From Eggerthellaceae bacterium (GTDB taxonomy: Bacteria > Actinomycetota > Coriobacteriia > Coriobacteriales > Eggerthellaceae): a stretch of 64,000 nucleotides of DNA. The translations under genes were made by a program, and so were the position numbers. The stretch is from positions 1-64,000 of the forward strand of contig CAJTDS010000004.1 of the NCBI GenBank assembly GCA_910575165.1, read 5' to 3'. Shown here piece by piece: positions 43,007-52,836 of the stretch; within the stretch, counting starts at the first letter, position 1, and each line of letters starts with the position of its first letter. The notes below the pieces were generated by a model, which saw nothing but the letters and a program-made list of their open reading frames with translations, was not told the DNA's origin and searched no databases.

Positions 43007-43112
43007 GTGCCCTTGTGCGTTAAGCGCCGCTTTGCCGTGCCCTGACTCGGCTTGACGGCAAGCAGAACCGTGGCGCCTTGCGCGCTTAGTGAATCACGAT
43101 GGAGGAAAGCCA

Positions 43113-44591
43113 GTGGAAACCAAGGTAGAGACCCTCGAGGACGGCCGCCTGAAGGTAGTGGCGACGGTGGACGCCGCCGACGTGGACGCCCGCATCAAGA
43201 AGACCTACAAGGACTTCGCCAACAAGTACAACTTCCCCGGATTTCGCAAGGGCCATGCCCCGCGTCCGGTCATCGACAACGCGCTGGGCAAGGAGGCCGT
43301 GGTCGCCTCCGTCACCGACGATGTGATCAACGACACCTATCCGCTGGTCATCGACCAGCTGCGCCTGTACCCGCTAGGGCATCCCCAGTTCGACCAGGCC
43401 GACCTGGTGAAGGGCGGCCAGCCCTACAGCTTCTCGTTCACCGTGGCCGTCAAGCCCGAGATCGAGCTTGACGACTACAGCCCCGTGGCCATCGACCTGC
43501 CGCCCGCCGGCGCCACCGACACGGAGGTCGACGAGCAGATCGAGCTGCTGCGCCAGCACTACCAGACCCTCGAGGACGCCCCGGCCAATACCAAGGTGAA
43601 GGCCGACAGCTACGTGGAGCTGGCCCTCGAGGCCACCGACGCGGCCGGCGAGCCCGTGGCCAGCCTCACCTCCGAGAGCCGTCCCTACGTGCTGGGATCG
43701 GGCCTTCTGCCCGAGAGCTTCGACGAGAACCTGGTGGGCCTGAAGAAGGGCCAGGAGGCCGAGTTTTCCATCGACGTGCCCGAGGATGCACCGGTGCTGC
43801 TCTCCGGCGTGCAGGGCAAGACCGATAAGCTTAACTTCAAGGTGACCGTCAACGCGGTGAAGAAGGAAGTGCTGCCCGAGCTCAACGACCAGTGGGCCAA
43901 GGACACCCTGGGCTTCGACACGCTGGAGGCCGTGCGCGAGCAGGTGCGCAACTCCATCGACGCCCAGAAGGCGGCCATGCTTCCCCGCATGAAGGAAGGC
44001 CGCATCCTGGAGGCGCTGGCCGCCCGCGCTACCGCCGAGGCCCCCGAGGGCATGGTGGAGGAGGCCGAGTCCAACCTGCTGCAGGACTTCTTCCGCCAGC
44101 TGCAGGCCCAGGGCATGTCCTTCGACATGTACCTGAACCAGGCCGGCATCACCCCCGATCAGTTCAAGGCCGACGTGAAGCAACAGGCCGCCGACGTGGC
44201 CAAGCAGGACCTGGCTCTTGACGCCTGGGCCAAGCACGAGGGCATCGAGGCTACCGATGAGGACGTGGTGGCCGAGTTCGCCGCCTCCGGCGTGGAAGAC
44301 CCTGCCAAGACGGTGGAGGAGTGGCGCGCCGCCGGCAACCTGCACTTCGTCCGCCAGGGCATTCTGCGCACCAAGGCCGTGACCCGTCTGATGGACGAGG
44401 CCGTGGTGACCGAGGTCGAGCCCGGCTCCGAAGACGAGGCCTCCAAGGCCAAGAAGGCATCCAAGCCCAAGGCCAAGAAGGCGAAGAAGGACGCCGCCGA
44501 GGACAAGGTGGCCGCCGACATCGCCGAGGGTGACGCTGCCGCTGCCGCCGACGTGGCTGCCGAGGCCGCTGCCGAGCAGAGCGCCGAATAG
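43113..44591 (+). CDS. tig: trigger factor
   Basis: Ribosome-bound chaperone with prolyl isomerase activity. The ribosome-docking motif [11 protein letters not shown] is near residue 42, the FKBP-like domain about 150-240, and the helical C-terminal arms follow. The last 60 residues are an added Lys/Ala/Glu tail ([20 protein letters not shown] and an Ala-rich end) not found in the E. coli protein. GTG 43113 follows GGAGGAAA; an in-frame ATG at 43089 covers that site. It precedes clpP-clpX as in many bacteria. Confidence 0.95.
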   Translation: METKVETLEDGRLKVVATVDAADVDARIKKTYKDFANKYNFPGFRKGHAPRPVIDNALGKEAVVASVTDDVINDTYPLVIDQLRLYPLGHPQFDQADLVKGGQPYSFSFTVAVKPEIELDDYSPVAIDLPPAGATDTEVDEQIELLRQHYQTLEDAPANTKVKADSYVELALEATDAAGEPVASLTSESRPYVLGSGLLPESFDENLVGLKKGQEAEFSIDVPEDAPVLLSGVQGKTDKLNFKVTVNAVKKEVLPELNDQWAKDTLGFDTLEAVREQVRNSIDAQKAAMLPRMKEGRILEALAARATAEAPEGMVEEAESNLLQDFFRQLQAQGMSFDMYLNQAGITPDQFKADVKQQAADVAKQDLALDAWAKHEGIEATDEDVVAEFAASGVEDPAKTVEEWRAAGNLHFVRQGILRTKAVTRLMDEAVVTEVEPGSEDEASKAKKASKPKAKKAKKDAAEDKVAADIAEGDAAAAADVAAEAAAEQSAE

Positions 44592-44848
44592 CCCGACACC
44601 GCAGGGCTTCGGCCCTTGATGGAGCAATTTTCATCGGCCCGTCATCCGGGACGCTTCGGCGAAACGGCATGTACGGGCCGATGCGTTTGCAAGGGCCCGG
44701 TGCGGGCTGCTTTGCCGGGGGGGGGTGCGCTATGCCTTTTCGGTGCGCTCCCTTGCGCGATTCGGGCCGCTTCATCACTATGGACGCAAACACGACACGG
44801 GACGCAGCCCCCGAAGGCGGGCGCGCCCCCGAGGAGAAACGAGGAACC

Positions 44849-45484
44849 ATGGCATTCGAAACCCGCGATGCGCTCATCCCCTACGTCATCGAGCAGTCGC
44901 CCCGCGGCGAGCGCAGCTACGACATCTACTCGCGCCTGCTCAACGACCGCGTGATTTTCCTGGGCGAGCAGATCGACGACCATGTGGCGAACTCGGTGGT
45001 GGCCCAGCTGCTGCACCTGGAGAGCGCCGATCCGGACAAGGACATTTCGCTCTACATCAACTCCCCGGGCGGCTCGGTGACCGCCGGTTTGGCCATTCTG
45101 GACACCATGAACTTCATCAAGTGCGACGTGTCCACCATCTGTCTGGGCGAGTGCGCTTCCATGGCCGCGGTGCTGCTGTCCAACGGCGCCAAGGGCAAGC
45201 GCCTGTGCCTGCCCAACTCCATGGTGCTCATCCATCAGCCCTCCGGCGGCGCCCAGGGCCAGCAGACCGAGATCGCCATCGTGGCCGACTTCATGCTGAA
45301 GACCCGCGACCGCCTGAACCGCATCCTGGCCGAGAACACCGGCCAGACCATCGAGCGCATCCAGAACGACACCGAGCGCGACAACTACATGACCGCCGAG
45401 GAGGCGCTCGCTTACGGCCTGGTGGACCGCATCACCACTTCGCGCGCGGCCCATAATGCCGACGACGCCAAGAAGGACGAGTAG
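44849..45484 (+). CDS. clpP: ATP-dependent Clp protease proteolytic subunit
   Basis: Serine peptidase forming a 14-subunit chamber. The triad is S104 (ECASMAA), H129 (LIHQP) and D174 (IQNDTERD) in a 211-residue protein. The ATG at 44849 follows GAGGAA; an earlier in-frame ATG at 44780 would add 23 residues of charged sequence and cannot be fully excluded. No pro-peptide is evident. clpX follows after 19 bp. Confidence 0.95.
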   Translation: MAFETRDALIPYVIEQSPRGERSYDIYSRLLNDRVIFLGEQIDDHVANSVVAQLLHLESADPDKDISLYINSPGGSVTAGLAILDTMNFIKCDVSTICLGECASMAAVLLSNGAKGKRLCLPNSMVLIHQPSGGAQGQQTEIAIVADFMLKTRDRLNRILAENTGQTIERIQNDTERDNYMTAEEALAYGLVDRITTSRAAHNADDAKKDE

Positions 45485-45503
45485 GGAAGAGAACCGGACA
45501 TCC

Positions 45504-47108
45504 ATGAGAGACCGAACGAACGGCACCGGCGCCGACGAGCCGCAGGATGCGGTGTGCACCTTCTGCGGCAAGTCCACCGACGAGGTGGTCGCCTTGGTGC
45601 AAGGCCCTAACGGCATCTACATCTGCAACGAGTGCATCGGCATCTGCGCCGACGCCATGGTGCGCGACCTGTCCGAGAACGCGCCGGGCTTCGACGCCGA
45701 TGAGGCCCAGCGCCTGATGAGCGAGAGCGGCTACCCGCTGCAGGGCGGCGAGCAGTGGATGGGCACGGCGCTGCAGGCGCGCTACGCCATGGACCAGGTG
45801 GAACTTATGGCCAAGCTGCACGACCAGGCCCTGGGCTCCCACGACGGCCACGATGCCCCCGGCTACTTCCCCCGCGAGTACCGCGCCATGGGGCTTACGC
45901 CGGAAATGCTCGAGCAGATCCAGGCCCAGCTGCGCGACCACATGGAGCAGGCGGCCCTGCCCGACGACGACGCGTCCGAGGCGCGCGCCGCATCCGGACG
46001 GCATGCGGCCAAATCTTCGGAGCGCCCCGAGGACATCCTGGCCGACCTTCCCACGCCCCATCAGCTCTATGCCGAGCTTTCCGAGCATGTGGTGGGCCAG
46101 GAGGCGGCCAAGCGCGCGCTGTCCGTGGCGGTGTACAACCACTATAAGCGCATCAGCATGGGGGCCGATGCCCAGGAGGGCGACGTGGAACTGGCCAAGA
46201 GCAACATCATGCTTTTAGGGCCCACCGGCTCGGGCAAGACGCTTCTGGCCCAGACCCTGGCCCGCACCCTGCGCGTTCCCTTCGCCATCGCCGACGCCAC
46301 CACGCTCACCGAGGCTGGATATGTGGGCGAGGACGTGGAGTCCATCCTGCTGAAGCTGTTGACCGCCGCCGATTTCGACGTGCCGCGGGCCCAGATCGGC
46401 ATCATCTACGTGGACGAGATCGATAAGATCGCCCGCAAGGCCGAGAACGTCTCCATCACCCGCGACGTGTCCGGCGAGGGCGTGCAGCAGGCGCTGCTGA
46501 AGATCGTGGAGGGCACCGACGCCACGGTGCCTCCCCAGGGCGGCCGCAAGCACCCCCAGCAGGAGCTCATCCATATCGACACCACGAACATCCTGTTCAT
46601 CCTGGGTGGCGCCTTCGTGGGGCTGACCGACATCATCGCCCAGCGCGTGGGCAAGTCGGGCGTGGGCTTCAACGCCGACATGCCCGAGTCGAAGAAACAC
46701 GAGGAGGCGGAGCTGCTTTCGCGCGTGCTGCCCGAGGACCTGAACAAGTACGGCATGATCCCCGAGTTCGTCGGGCGCATCCCGGTCATCACGTCCCTTG
46801 CGGAGCTTTCCGAGGACGACCTGGTGCGCATCCTCACCGAGCCGAAGAACGCGCTGGTGAAGCAGTACGTTCGTATGTTCGAGTTCGAGGACTCGCAGCT
46901 TTCCTTCGAACCCGACGCGCTGCGGGCCATCGCCCGGGAGGCCCTGGAGCACGGCACCGGTGCCCGCGGCCTGCGCTCCATCTGCGAGCGGGTGCTGCAG
47001 GACACCATGTACGACCTGCCCGAGACGGACGGGCCGTCGAAGGTGGTCGTGAGGGAAACGGACATCACCGGGCAGACCAAGCCCGCCATCGAACCGAGAG
47101 AGGCGTAG
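45504..47108 (+). CDS. clpX: ClpX unfoldase with enlarged linker
   Basis: AAA+ ATPase feeding substrates to ClpP. The zinc domain (C18, C21, C41, C44) is followed not by the normal short linker but by about 120 residues (57-178) including an Asp/Glu/Gln-rich helical stretch, before the AAA+ module resumes at [11 protein letters not shown]. Walker A GPTGSGKT near 240, Walker B IIYVDEID, the FVGRIP pore-side motif and sensor regions are intact. Total 534 residues against about 420 usually. ATG 45504. Confidence 0.95.
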   Translation: MRDRTNGTGADEPQDAVCTFCGKSTDEVVALVQGPNGIYICNECIGICADAMVRDLSENAPGFDADEAQRLMSESGYPLQGGEQWMGTALQARYAMDQVELMAKLHDQALGSHDGHDAPGYFPREYRAMGLTPEMLEQIQAQLRDHMEQAALPDDDASEARAASGRHAAKSSERPEDILADLPTPHQLYAELSEHVVGQEAAKRALSVAVYNHYKRISMGADAQEGDVELAKSNIMLLGPTGSGKTLLAQTLARTLRVPFAIADATTLTEAGYVGEDVESILLKLLTAADFDVPRAQIGIIYVDEIDKIARKAENVSITRDVSGEGVQQALLKIVEGTDATVPPQGGRKHPQQELIHIDTTNILFILGGAFVGLTDIIAQRVGKSGVGFNADMPESKKHEEAELLSRVLPEDLNKYGMIPEFVGRIPVITSLAELSEDDLVRILTEPKNALVKQYVRMFEFEDSQLSFEPDALRAIAREALEHGTGARGLRSICERVLQDTMYDLPETDGPSKVVVRETDITGQTKPAIEPREA

Positions 47109-47115
47109 GGAACCT

Positions 47116-49779
47116 ATGGCTGAGCAGGGAAGCTCCATCGACTACGATTTTCAGGCCCACGAGCGGCCGTTGTTCGAGGCGTGGAAGGAGGCGGGCTACT
47201 TCCAGCGTACGCCCGGCACGCCCGAGCAGAAGGACCATCCCTACACCATCGTCATCCCGCCGCCGAACATCACCGGCGTGCTGCACATGGGCCATGCCCT
47301 GAACGACACCATCCAGGACGCCTGCATCCGCCGCGCGCGCATGCAGGGCCGCCCCACCCGGTGGGTGCTGGGAACCGACCATGCGGGCATCGCCACCCAG
47401 ACCAAGGTGGACAAGAAGCTGGCCGACCAGGGCATCAGCCGTCTGGACATCGGGCGCGAGGCCTTCGTCGAGGCCTGCTACGAGTGGTACCGCGAGTACG
47501 GCGCCACCATCGTGAACCAGATTTCGGGCATGGGATGCTCGTGCGATTACGCCAACGAGCACTTCACGCTGGAGCCGGCCTACGTGCGCGCCGTCCGCCA
47601 GCTGTTCACCGACTGGTACCACAACGATCTCGTCTACCGGGGCAAGCGCATCGTGAACTGGTGCCCGCACTGCACCACGGCCATCGCCGACGACGAGGCG
47701 GAGTACGTTGACGAGGCGGGGCATCTGTGGCATCTGCGCTATCCGCTGACCGAGCCCGTCGACGGCTTGGAGTACCTGGTGGTAGCCACCACGCGCCCCG
47801 AAACCATGCTGGGCGACACCGGCGTGGCCGTGAACCCCAAGGACGAGCGCTTCGCGCACCTGGTGGGCAAGACCGTGCGCCTGCCCCTGGTGGACCGCGA
47901 GATTCCCATTTTCGCCGACTGGCACGTGGATACCGAGTTCGGCACCGGCTGCGTGAAGGTGACCCCCTCCCATGACCCCAACGACTGGGCCATGGGCGAG
48001 GCCGCGGGCCTTCCCCGCATCAACATCTTCGACGAGACCGCCCACGTGGTGGAGGGCTTCGGGCGCTTCAGCGGCATGGATCGCGACGAGGCCCGCGAGG
48101 CCGTGGTGGTCGCCTTTGACGAGCTGGGACTTCTGGAGAAGGTGGAGGAGCACGCCCATTCGGTCATGACCTGCTACCGCTGCCACACCAAGCTGGAGCC
48201 GTGGGAGTCGGAGCAGTGGTTCGTGCGCGTGGACGGCCTGAAGGCCGACGCGGCGCGCGTGGTGGAGGATGGGTCGATACAGTTCCATCCGGCCCGCTGG
48301 AAGCAGGTGTACCTGGACTGGCTGGGCAACCTGAAGGACTGGTGCATCTCTCGCCAGCTATGGTGGGGGCACCGCATCCCCATGTACTATTGCGATTCCT
48401 GCGGCTGGGAGGATGCCAGCGTGGAGGACGTGGAGGTGTGCCCAGCGTGCGGGGGCTCCGTGCGTCAGGACAACGATGTGCTGGACACGTGGTTCTCCAG
48501 CCAGATGTGGCCCTATGCCACCATGGGATGGGCCGAGGAGGGCAACGACGCCCCCGAGATTCGCGCCTGCTATCCCACCCAGGTGCTCTCCACGGCCCGC
48601 GACATCATGGGCCTGTGGGTGGCCCGCATGGTCATGAGCTCCATGTACTGCACGGGCCAGATTCCCTTCGAGCACGTGATTATCCATCCCACGGTCATGG
48701 GCGCCGACGGCAAGCCCATGTCGAAGAGCCGCGGCAATGGCGTGGACCCGCTGGTGCTCATGGAAAACTACGGCGCCGACGGCATGCGTTTCGGGCTGCT
48801 TTTGCAGGTAACGGGCGCCCAAGACCTGCGCTTCGACGAGAACAAGCTGGTAAGCAGCAGAAACTTCGCCAACAAGATTCGCAACGCGGCTCGCTTCGTG
48901 AGTATGAACCTGGAAGGCTACACCCCTGGCGAGCCCATGGCCGCCACCCCGGCCGACCGTTGGATCTTCAGCCGAGTGGCGGGTCTGGTGAAAGCGGTTG
49001 ACGAGGCCTTCGACGCCTTTGAGTTCGGCGAGGTCACCCGGCTTCTGTACGGCTTCTTCTGGAACGAGTTCTGCGACTGGTACATCGAGTTCTCCAAGGC
49101 GCGCCTCTCGGGCAGCCCCGAGGACAGGCTGGCCTGCCAGCGCAACCTCATGTTCGTGCTGGACCAGTCGCTGCGGCTGCTGCACCCCATCATGCCCTTC
49201 GTCACCGAGGAGATCTACCAGGAGCTGCCCTTCGAGCGCGACTCCCAGCTGCTCATCGGGGCGGCGTGGCCCAAGGCCGAGGCGCTGGCGAAGTACGCCG
49301 ACGCCCAGGCGGAGCGGGCCATCCAGATGGTATGCGACGTGGTCTCGGCCATCCGCAGCACCCGCAGCCGCTACGGCATCTCGCCGAAGGAGCCCCTGGC
49401 CGTGGTGGTGAAGGCCGGCGCGGACGACGCCGAGCTGCTGCAGGCTCAGCGCGCGCTTATCGAGGGCATGGCCAACACCGCCTCGCTGTCCATCGCGCCC
49501 GACGCCGACAAGCCGGCTCAGGCAAGCGTTGCCCTGGTGCCGGGCCTTGAGGTGTACGTGCAGCTGACGGGCCTGGTGGATTTCGACGCGGAGCGGGCGC
49601 GCCTTCGGAAGGAGCAGGCCAAGCTTGCCAAGGACGCCGAGAAGTTCCGCAAGAAGCTGTCGAACCCGGGCTTTCTGGCCAAGGCGGCGCAGGAGATCGT
49701 GGAGAAGGACACCGCGAAGCTGGCTGAATTGGAAGAGGCCCTGGCCAAAGTGGAAGCGCAGCTGGCCGAGCTGGGGTAG
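47116..49779 (+). CDS. valS: valyl-tRNA synthetase
   Basis: Charges tRNA-Val and edits threonine. 887-residue class I enzyme with PPPNITGVLHMGHAL near 47-61 (HIGH motif as HMGH), an editing domain in the middle (TTRPETMLGDTGVAVNP), KPMSKS near 533 and a C-terminal coiled coil (about 820-887). ATG 47116, 7 bp after clpX. No T-box leader is seen because it follows clpX directly. Confidence 0.97.
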   Translation: MAEQGSSIDYDFQAHERPLFEAWKEAGYFQRTPGTPEQKDHPYTIVIPPPNITGVLHMGHALNDTIQDACIRRARMQGRPTRWVLGTDHAGIATQTKVDKKLADQGISRLDIGREAFVEACYEWYREYGATIVNQISGMGCSCDYANEHFTLEPAYVRAVRQLFTDWYHNDLVYRGKRIVNWCPHCTTAIADDEAEYVDEAGHLWHLRYPLTEPVDGLEYLVVATTRPETMLGDTGVAVNPKDERFAHLVGKTVRLPLVDREIPIFADWHVDTEFGTGCVKVTPSHDPNDWAMGEAAGLPRINIFDETAHVVEGFGRFSGMDRDEAREAVVVAFDELGLLEKVEEHAHSVMTCYRCHTKLEPWESEQWFVRVDGLKADAARVVEDGSIQFHPARWKQVYLDWLGNLKDWCISRQLWWGHRIPMYYCDSCGWEDASVEDVEVCPACGGSVRQDNDVLDTWFSSQMWPYATMGWAEEGNDAPEIRACYPTQVLSTARDIMGLWVARMVMSSMYCTGQIPFEHVIIHPTVMGADGKPMSKSRGNGVDPLVLMENYGADGMRFGLLLQVTGAQDLRFDENKLVSSRNFANKIRNAARFVSMNLEGYTPGEPMAATPADRWIFSRVAGLVKAVDEAFDAFEFGEVTRLLYGFFWNEFCDWYIEFSKARLSGSPEDRLACQRNLMFVLDQSLRLLHPIMPFVTEEIYQELPFERDSQLLIGAAWPKAEALAKYADAQAERAIQMVCDVVSAIRSTRSRYGISPKEPLAVVVKAGADDAELLQAQRALIEGMANTASLSIAPDADKPAQASVALVPGLEVYVQLTGLVDFDAERARLRKEQAKLAKDAEKFRKKLSNPGFLAKAAQEIVEKDTAKLAELEEALAKVEAQLAELG

Positions 49780-49810
49780 GGGGAGCGTCCCCGCAATCTT
49801 AAGGTATGAG

Positions 49811-49838
49811 GGGCCCGTCCACGACGACGGGCCCTTTT
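49811..49838 (+). terminator. valS terminator
   Basis: GGGCCCGTC (49811-49819) pairs with GACGGGCCC (49826-49834), loop CACGAC, then TTTT. It ends the tig-clpP-clpX-valS transcript. Confidence 0.9.
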
Positions 49839-49877
49839 GCGTGCTTTTCGGTGATTTGCCGGTGCGGCGGCCTTCTT

Positions 49878-49886
49878 TGCTATAAT
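49878..49886 (+). promoter_or_regulatory. promoter of the zinc-ribbon gene
   Basis: TGCTATAAT is a perfect extended -10, 86 bp before the next start codon. A TTGCCG about 19 bp upstream could be a -35. Confidence 0.6.
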
Positions 49887-49971
49887 GCCGTACCATATGT
49901 GCTAGTCACAGTGCATCCGCTTGTCCCGTGCGAGGGGTGGCGGGGGAAACCGACCGTTTCGAGAGGTTGAT

Positions 49972-50478
49972 ATGAGCGAGCTTCTGCCCCAGCTTTGGAC
50001 GCCCGAACTGCAGATGGCGTTCACCGTCGTGATCGTGCTTGTGGTGGTGCTGTACGTGCTCTCCGTCATCTGGGTGGCGCGCGACGCCTACCTGCGCGGC
50101 GGCGCGTGGTACGTGTGGATCATCATCGCGCTCGTGCCCTTCATCGGCGTCATCGCCTACTGCCTGCTGCGTCCGCCCCTGCTGCAGATCGACCGCGACG
50201 AGCAGGAGCTTGAGATCGCCATCAAGCAGCGCGAACTCATGAAGTACGGCGAGTGCGCCAACTGCGGCTATCCCGTGGAGTCGGACTACGTGCTGTGCCC
50301 GAACTGCCATCAGCGCCTGAAGAACCTCTGCAACGTGTGCAACCATGCGCTCGACCCTACCTGGACGGTGTGCCCCTACTGCGCAACGCCCGTGGGTGCC
50401 CGCGGTTCGGCCCGCGGCGCGGTGTCCCGCAGCGCCCGAACTGCCCAGCCGCAGCAAGCGGCTTCCCGTCAGCGCTAG
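49972..50478 (+). CDS. membrane protein with double zinc ribbon
   Basis: A 168-residue protein of unknown role. Two membrane segments (about 14-36 and 45-64) are followed by a cytoplasmic helix (DRDEQELEIAIKQRELM) and four CxxC pairs (C95/C98, C109/C112, C120/C123, C134/C137), enough for two zinc ribbons, then an Ala/Ser/Arg-rich tail. Such DZANK-like modules occur in many membrane proteins without known function. ATG 49972 lies after GAGAGGTTG. Confidence 0.75.
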   Translation: MSELLPQLWTPELQMAFTVVIVLVVVLYVLSVIWVARDAYLRGGAWYVWIIIALVPFIGVIAYCLLRPPLLQIDRDEQELEIAIKQRELMKYGECANCGYPVESDYVLCPNCHQRLKNLCNVCNHALDPTWTVCPYCATPVGARGSARGAVSRSARTAQPQQAASRQR

Positions 50479-50515
50479 GCACGTCTCGCAGCCTAACCCT
50501 TACCCTTTGGGAACC

Positions 50516-50552
50516 AAGCCGCCTTGCATTGCGCTCGGCGGCTTTTCATTTC
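50516..50552 (+). terminator. terminator before thrS
   Basis: AAGCCGCC (50516-50523) pairs with GGCGGCTT (50537-50544), followed by TTCATTT. It lies 50 bp before thrS. No T-box consensus is seen, so it is more likely the end of the zinc-ribbon transcript than an attenuator. Confidence 0.65.
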
Positions 50553-50601
50553 AACCGGCGCAGGTGCTTTGTGCGCACCCGGCGCCAAGAAAGGAACCAT
50601 C

Positions 50602-52521
50602 ATGATCGTGAATCTTCCGGACGGCTCGCGCAAAGAGGTGGCCGAAGGCGCCACCGTGGCCGATGTGGCCGCCGCTATCGGGGCCGGCCTCGCGAAGGCG
50701 GCGCTGGCGGGCGTTGTGAACGATCGTCCCGTCGACCTGAACACCCCTGTGTCCGAAGGGGATTCCGTCGCTGTCGTAACTGCGAAAAGCCCTGATGGCC
50801 TCGATCTTATGAGGCACTCCACGGCGCATTTGCTGGCTGCTGCGCTCACCGAGCTGTACCCAGGCGTGAAATTCGGCGTGGGGCCGGCTATCGAGAACGG
50901 CTTCTACTACGACGTCGAGCTTCCCGAGGGAGCATCGATATCGCCCGAGGATTTCGCCGCCATCGAGGATCGTATGGCCGCCATCGCCAAGAGCGGTGCG
51001 AAGATCGAGCGCAGCGAGGTGACCCGCGACGAGGCCCGCGCCATCTTCGCCGAACAGCCGTTGAAGCTTGAACTCATCGACGAGCTGCCCGAGGGAGAGG
51101 TCGTCTCCGTGTACCGCCTGGGCGACTTCGTCGACCTGTGCCGTGGGCCCCACGTGCCCGATGCGGGCAAGATCGGTGCCTTCAAGCTGACCAAGGTGGC
51201 CGGCGCCTACTGGAAGGGCGACGCCGAGCGCGACATGCTCACCCGCATCTACGGCACCGCCTTCTTCTCGAAGAAGGAGCTGGAGGAGCATCTGCACAAC
51301 CTGGCCGAGGCCGAGAAGCGCGACCACCGCAAGCTGGGACGCGAGCTGGGCATCTACATGATGGACCCCATGGCCGGCGTGGGCCTTCCCATGTACCTGC
51401 CCAAGGGCGCCCGCGTCATCCGCACGCTGCAGGAGTGGCTGCGCCGCGACCTGTACGACCGCGGCTACGAAGAGGTCATCACCCCGCATATTTACAATGC
51501 CGACGTGTGGAAGACCTCGGGCCACTACGGCTTCTACCATGACAACATGTACTTCTTCCAGATCAACGAGGGAACCGACGACGAGCCCCGCATGAGCGAG
51601 TACGGCGTGAAGCCCATGAACTGCCCGGGCCACGTGATGCTGTACAAAAACGAGCTGCATTCCTATCGCGACCTGCCGCTTCGCTACTTCGAGTTCGGCA
51701 CGGTGTACCGTCATGAGATGTCCGGCGTGGTGCACGGGCTTCTGCGCGCCCGCGGTTTCACCCAGGACGACGCCCACGTGTTCTGCACCAAGGACCAGGT
51801 GGTGGACGAGGTAGTGGCCATCCTGGATCTGGTGGACCATATCATGACCACCTTCGGCTTCCAGTACGAGGCCGAGATCTCCACTCGCCCCGAGAAGTCC
51901 ATCGGCACCGACGATATGTGGGAGCATGCCACGAACGCCCTCATGGAGGCATGCGCGCGCCACAACCTGCCCTACGAGATCAACGAGGGAGACGGCGCCT
52001 TCTACGGGCCCAAGATCGACATCAAGGTGAAGGACGCCATCGGGCGCACCTGGCAGTGCTCCACGGTGCAGATCGACTTCAACATGCCCATGCGCTTCGG
52101 GCTGACCTACCGCACCGAGGACAACACGGAGGAAACCCCCTGGATGCTGCATCGGGCCATCTTCGGCTCCATCGAGCGCTTCCTAGGCATCCTCATCGAG
52201 CACTACGCCGGCTCGCTGCCGCTGTGGCTGGCGCCGGTGCAAGTGGCGGTGCTGCCTATAGCCGACCGCCATATCGGCGCGGCAGCCGATCTGGTGAAGC
52301 TCATCAAGGACGCCGGCGGGCGCGTGGAGCTGTACGACCAGAACGAGCCCATGCGCGTGAAGATCGCCAAGGCGCAGTCGCAGAAGATCCCCTACATGGT
52401 GGTGCTGGGCGACAAGGAAGTGGAAAGCGGCACCGTGAGCGTGCGCGAGCGCTCCGAGGGCGATCTGGGAAGCTGGCCCGTGGAGCAGCTGCTGGAAGTG
52501 ATTCGGGCAGCTGCGCTGTAG
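50602..52521 (+). CDS. thrS: threonyl-tRNA synthetase
   Basis: Charges tRNA-Thr; class II enzyme of 639 residues. TGS domain 1-62, editing domain about 65-225 with the HSTAHLLAAA motif, the catalytic core with MNCPGHVM and the zinc-binding residues, and the C-terminal anticodon domain. ATG 50602 preceded by AAAGGA. Confidence 0.97.
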   Translation: MIVNLPDGSRKEVAEGATVADVAAAIGAGLAKAALAGVVNDRPVDLNTPVSEGDSVAVVTAKSPDGLDLMRHSTAHLLAAALTELYPGVKFGVGPAIENGFYYDVELPEGASISPEDFAAIEDRMAAIAKSGAKIERSEVTRDEARAIFAEQPLKLELIDELPEGEVVSVYRLGDFVDLCRGPHVPDAGKIGAFKLTKVAGAYWKGDAERDMLTRIYGTAFFSKKELEEHLHNLAEAEKRDHRKLGRELGIYMMDPMAGVGLPMYLPKGARVIRTLQEWLRRDLYDRGYEEVITPHIYNADVWKTSGHYGFYHDNMYFFQINEGTDDEPRMSEYGVKPMNCPGHVMLYKNELHSYRDLPLRYFEFGTVYRHEMSGVVHGLLRARGFTQDDAHVFCTKDQVVDEVVAILDLVDHIMTTFGFQYEAEISTRPEKSIGTDDMWEHATNALMEACARHNLPYEINEGDGAFYGPKIDIKVKDAIGRTWQCSTVQIDFNMPMRFGLTYRTEDNTEETPWMLHRAIFGSIERFLGILIEHYAGSLPLWLAPVQVAVLPIADRHIGAAADLVKLIKDAGGRVELYDQNEPMRVKIAKAQSQKIPYMVVLGDKEVESGTVSVRERSEGDLGSWPVEQLLEVIRAAAL

Positions 52522-52592
52522 CCTGCGGGGCTGCGGCATTCCGGGTTGCTCGGACTTGCATTGGCGGTTCGGACGGTCGGCCGCTTGGAAAC

Positions 52593-52617
52593 TGCACGAG
52601 ATGCCGGCTGTGCGATG
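52593..52617 (+). repeat. 25-bp direct repeat, copy 1
   Basis: TGCACGAGATGCCGGCTGTG plus five more bases, identical to 52696-52720. Its first 14 bases also pair with 52623-52636 (one mismatch), making a hairpin. Confidence 0.85.
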
Positions 52618-52641
52618 CATATCCGGCAACTCGTGCCATCT

Positions 52642-52691
52642 GCTCTGACCTGGTGTTATATAGTGTAATGCCAGGTCAGAGCCTTGCTTTT
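52642..52691 (+). terminator. long-loop hairpin, probable thrS terminator
   Basis: GCTCTGACCTGG (52642-52653) pairs perfectly with CCAGGTCAGAGC (52671-52682) around an AT-rich 17-base loop, followed by CTTGCTTTT. The long loop is unusual for an intrinsic terminator. Confidence 0.65.
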
Positions 52692-52695
52692 CCCG

Positions 52696-52720
52696 TGCAC
52701 GAGATGCCGGCTGTGCGATG
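52696..52720 (+). repeat. 25-bp direct repeat, copy 2
   Basis: Second exact copy, 103 bp after the first. Its right-hand partner arm is degenerate (CCGGCCCGG), so it can pair only with the arm at 52623-52636 upstream. Confidence 0.85.
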
Positions 52721-52836
52721 TTTCCCGGCCCGGAACGCGAGACGGGAGCAGGAAGAGGGCGGGATTTCGGAAGGGGCTGCAGGCGTCGTTTTAGGCCTTT
52801 GGGTATCGCAGTGGGTAGGCCGGCTGCGGCCGGTGT

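Larger units (their letters stand above)
52522..52836 (+). other. 315-bp gene-free, highly structured region
   Basis: Between thrS and the convergent lipase gene. Contents: a 25-bp direct repeat, a long hairpin at 52594-52636, and a terminator-like hairpin at 52642-52691, described separately. The rest (52730-52836) shows nothing recognisable. Confidence 0.7.

Noticed and set aside
50479-50601. T-box riboswitch before thrS
   Set aside because: No T-box consensus or long leader; the hairpin there fits a simple terminator of the preceding gene.
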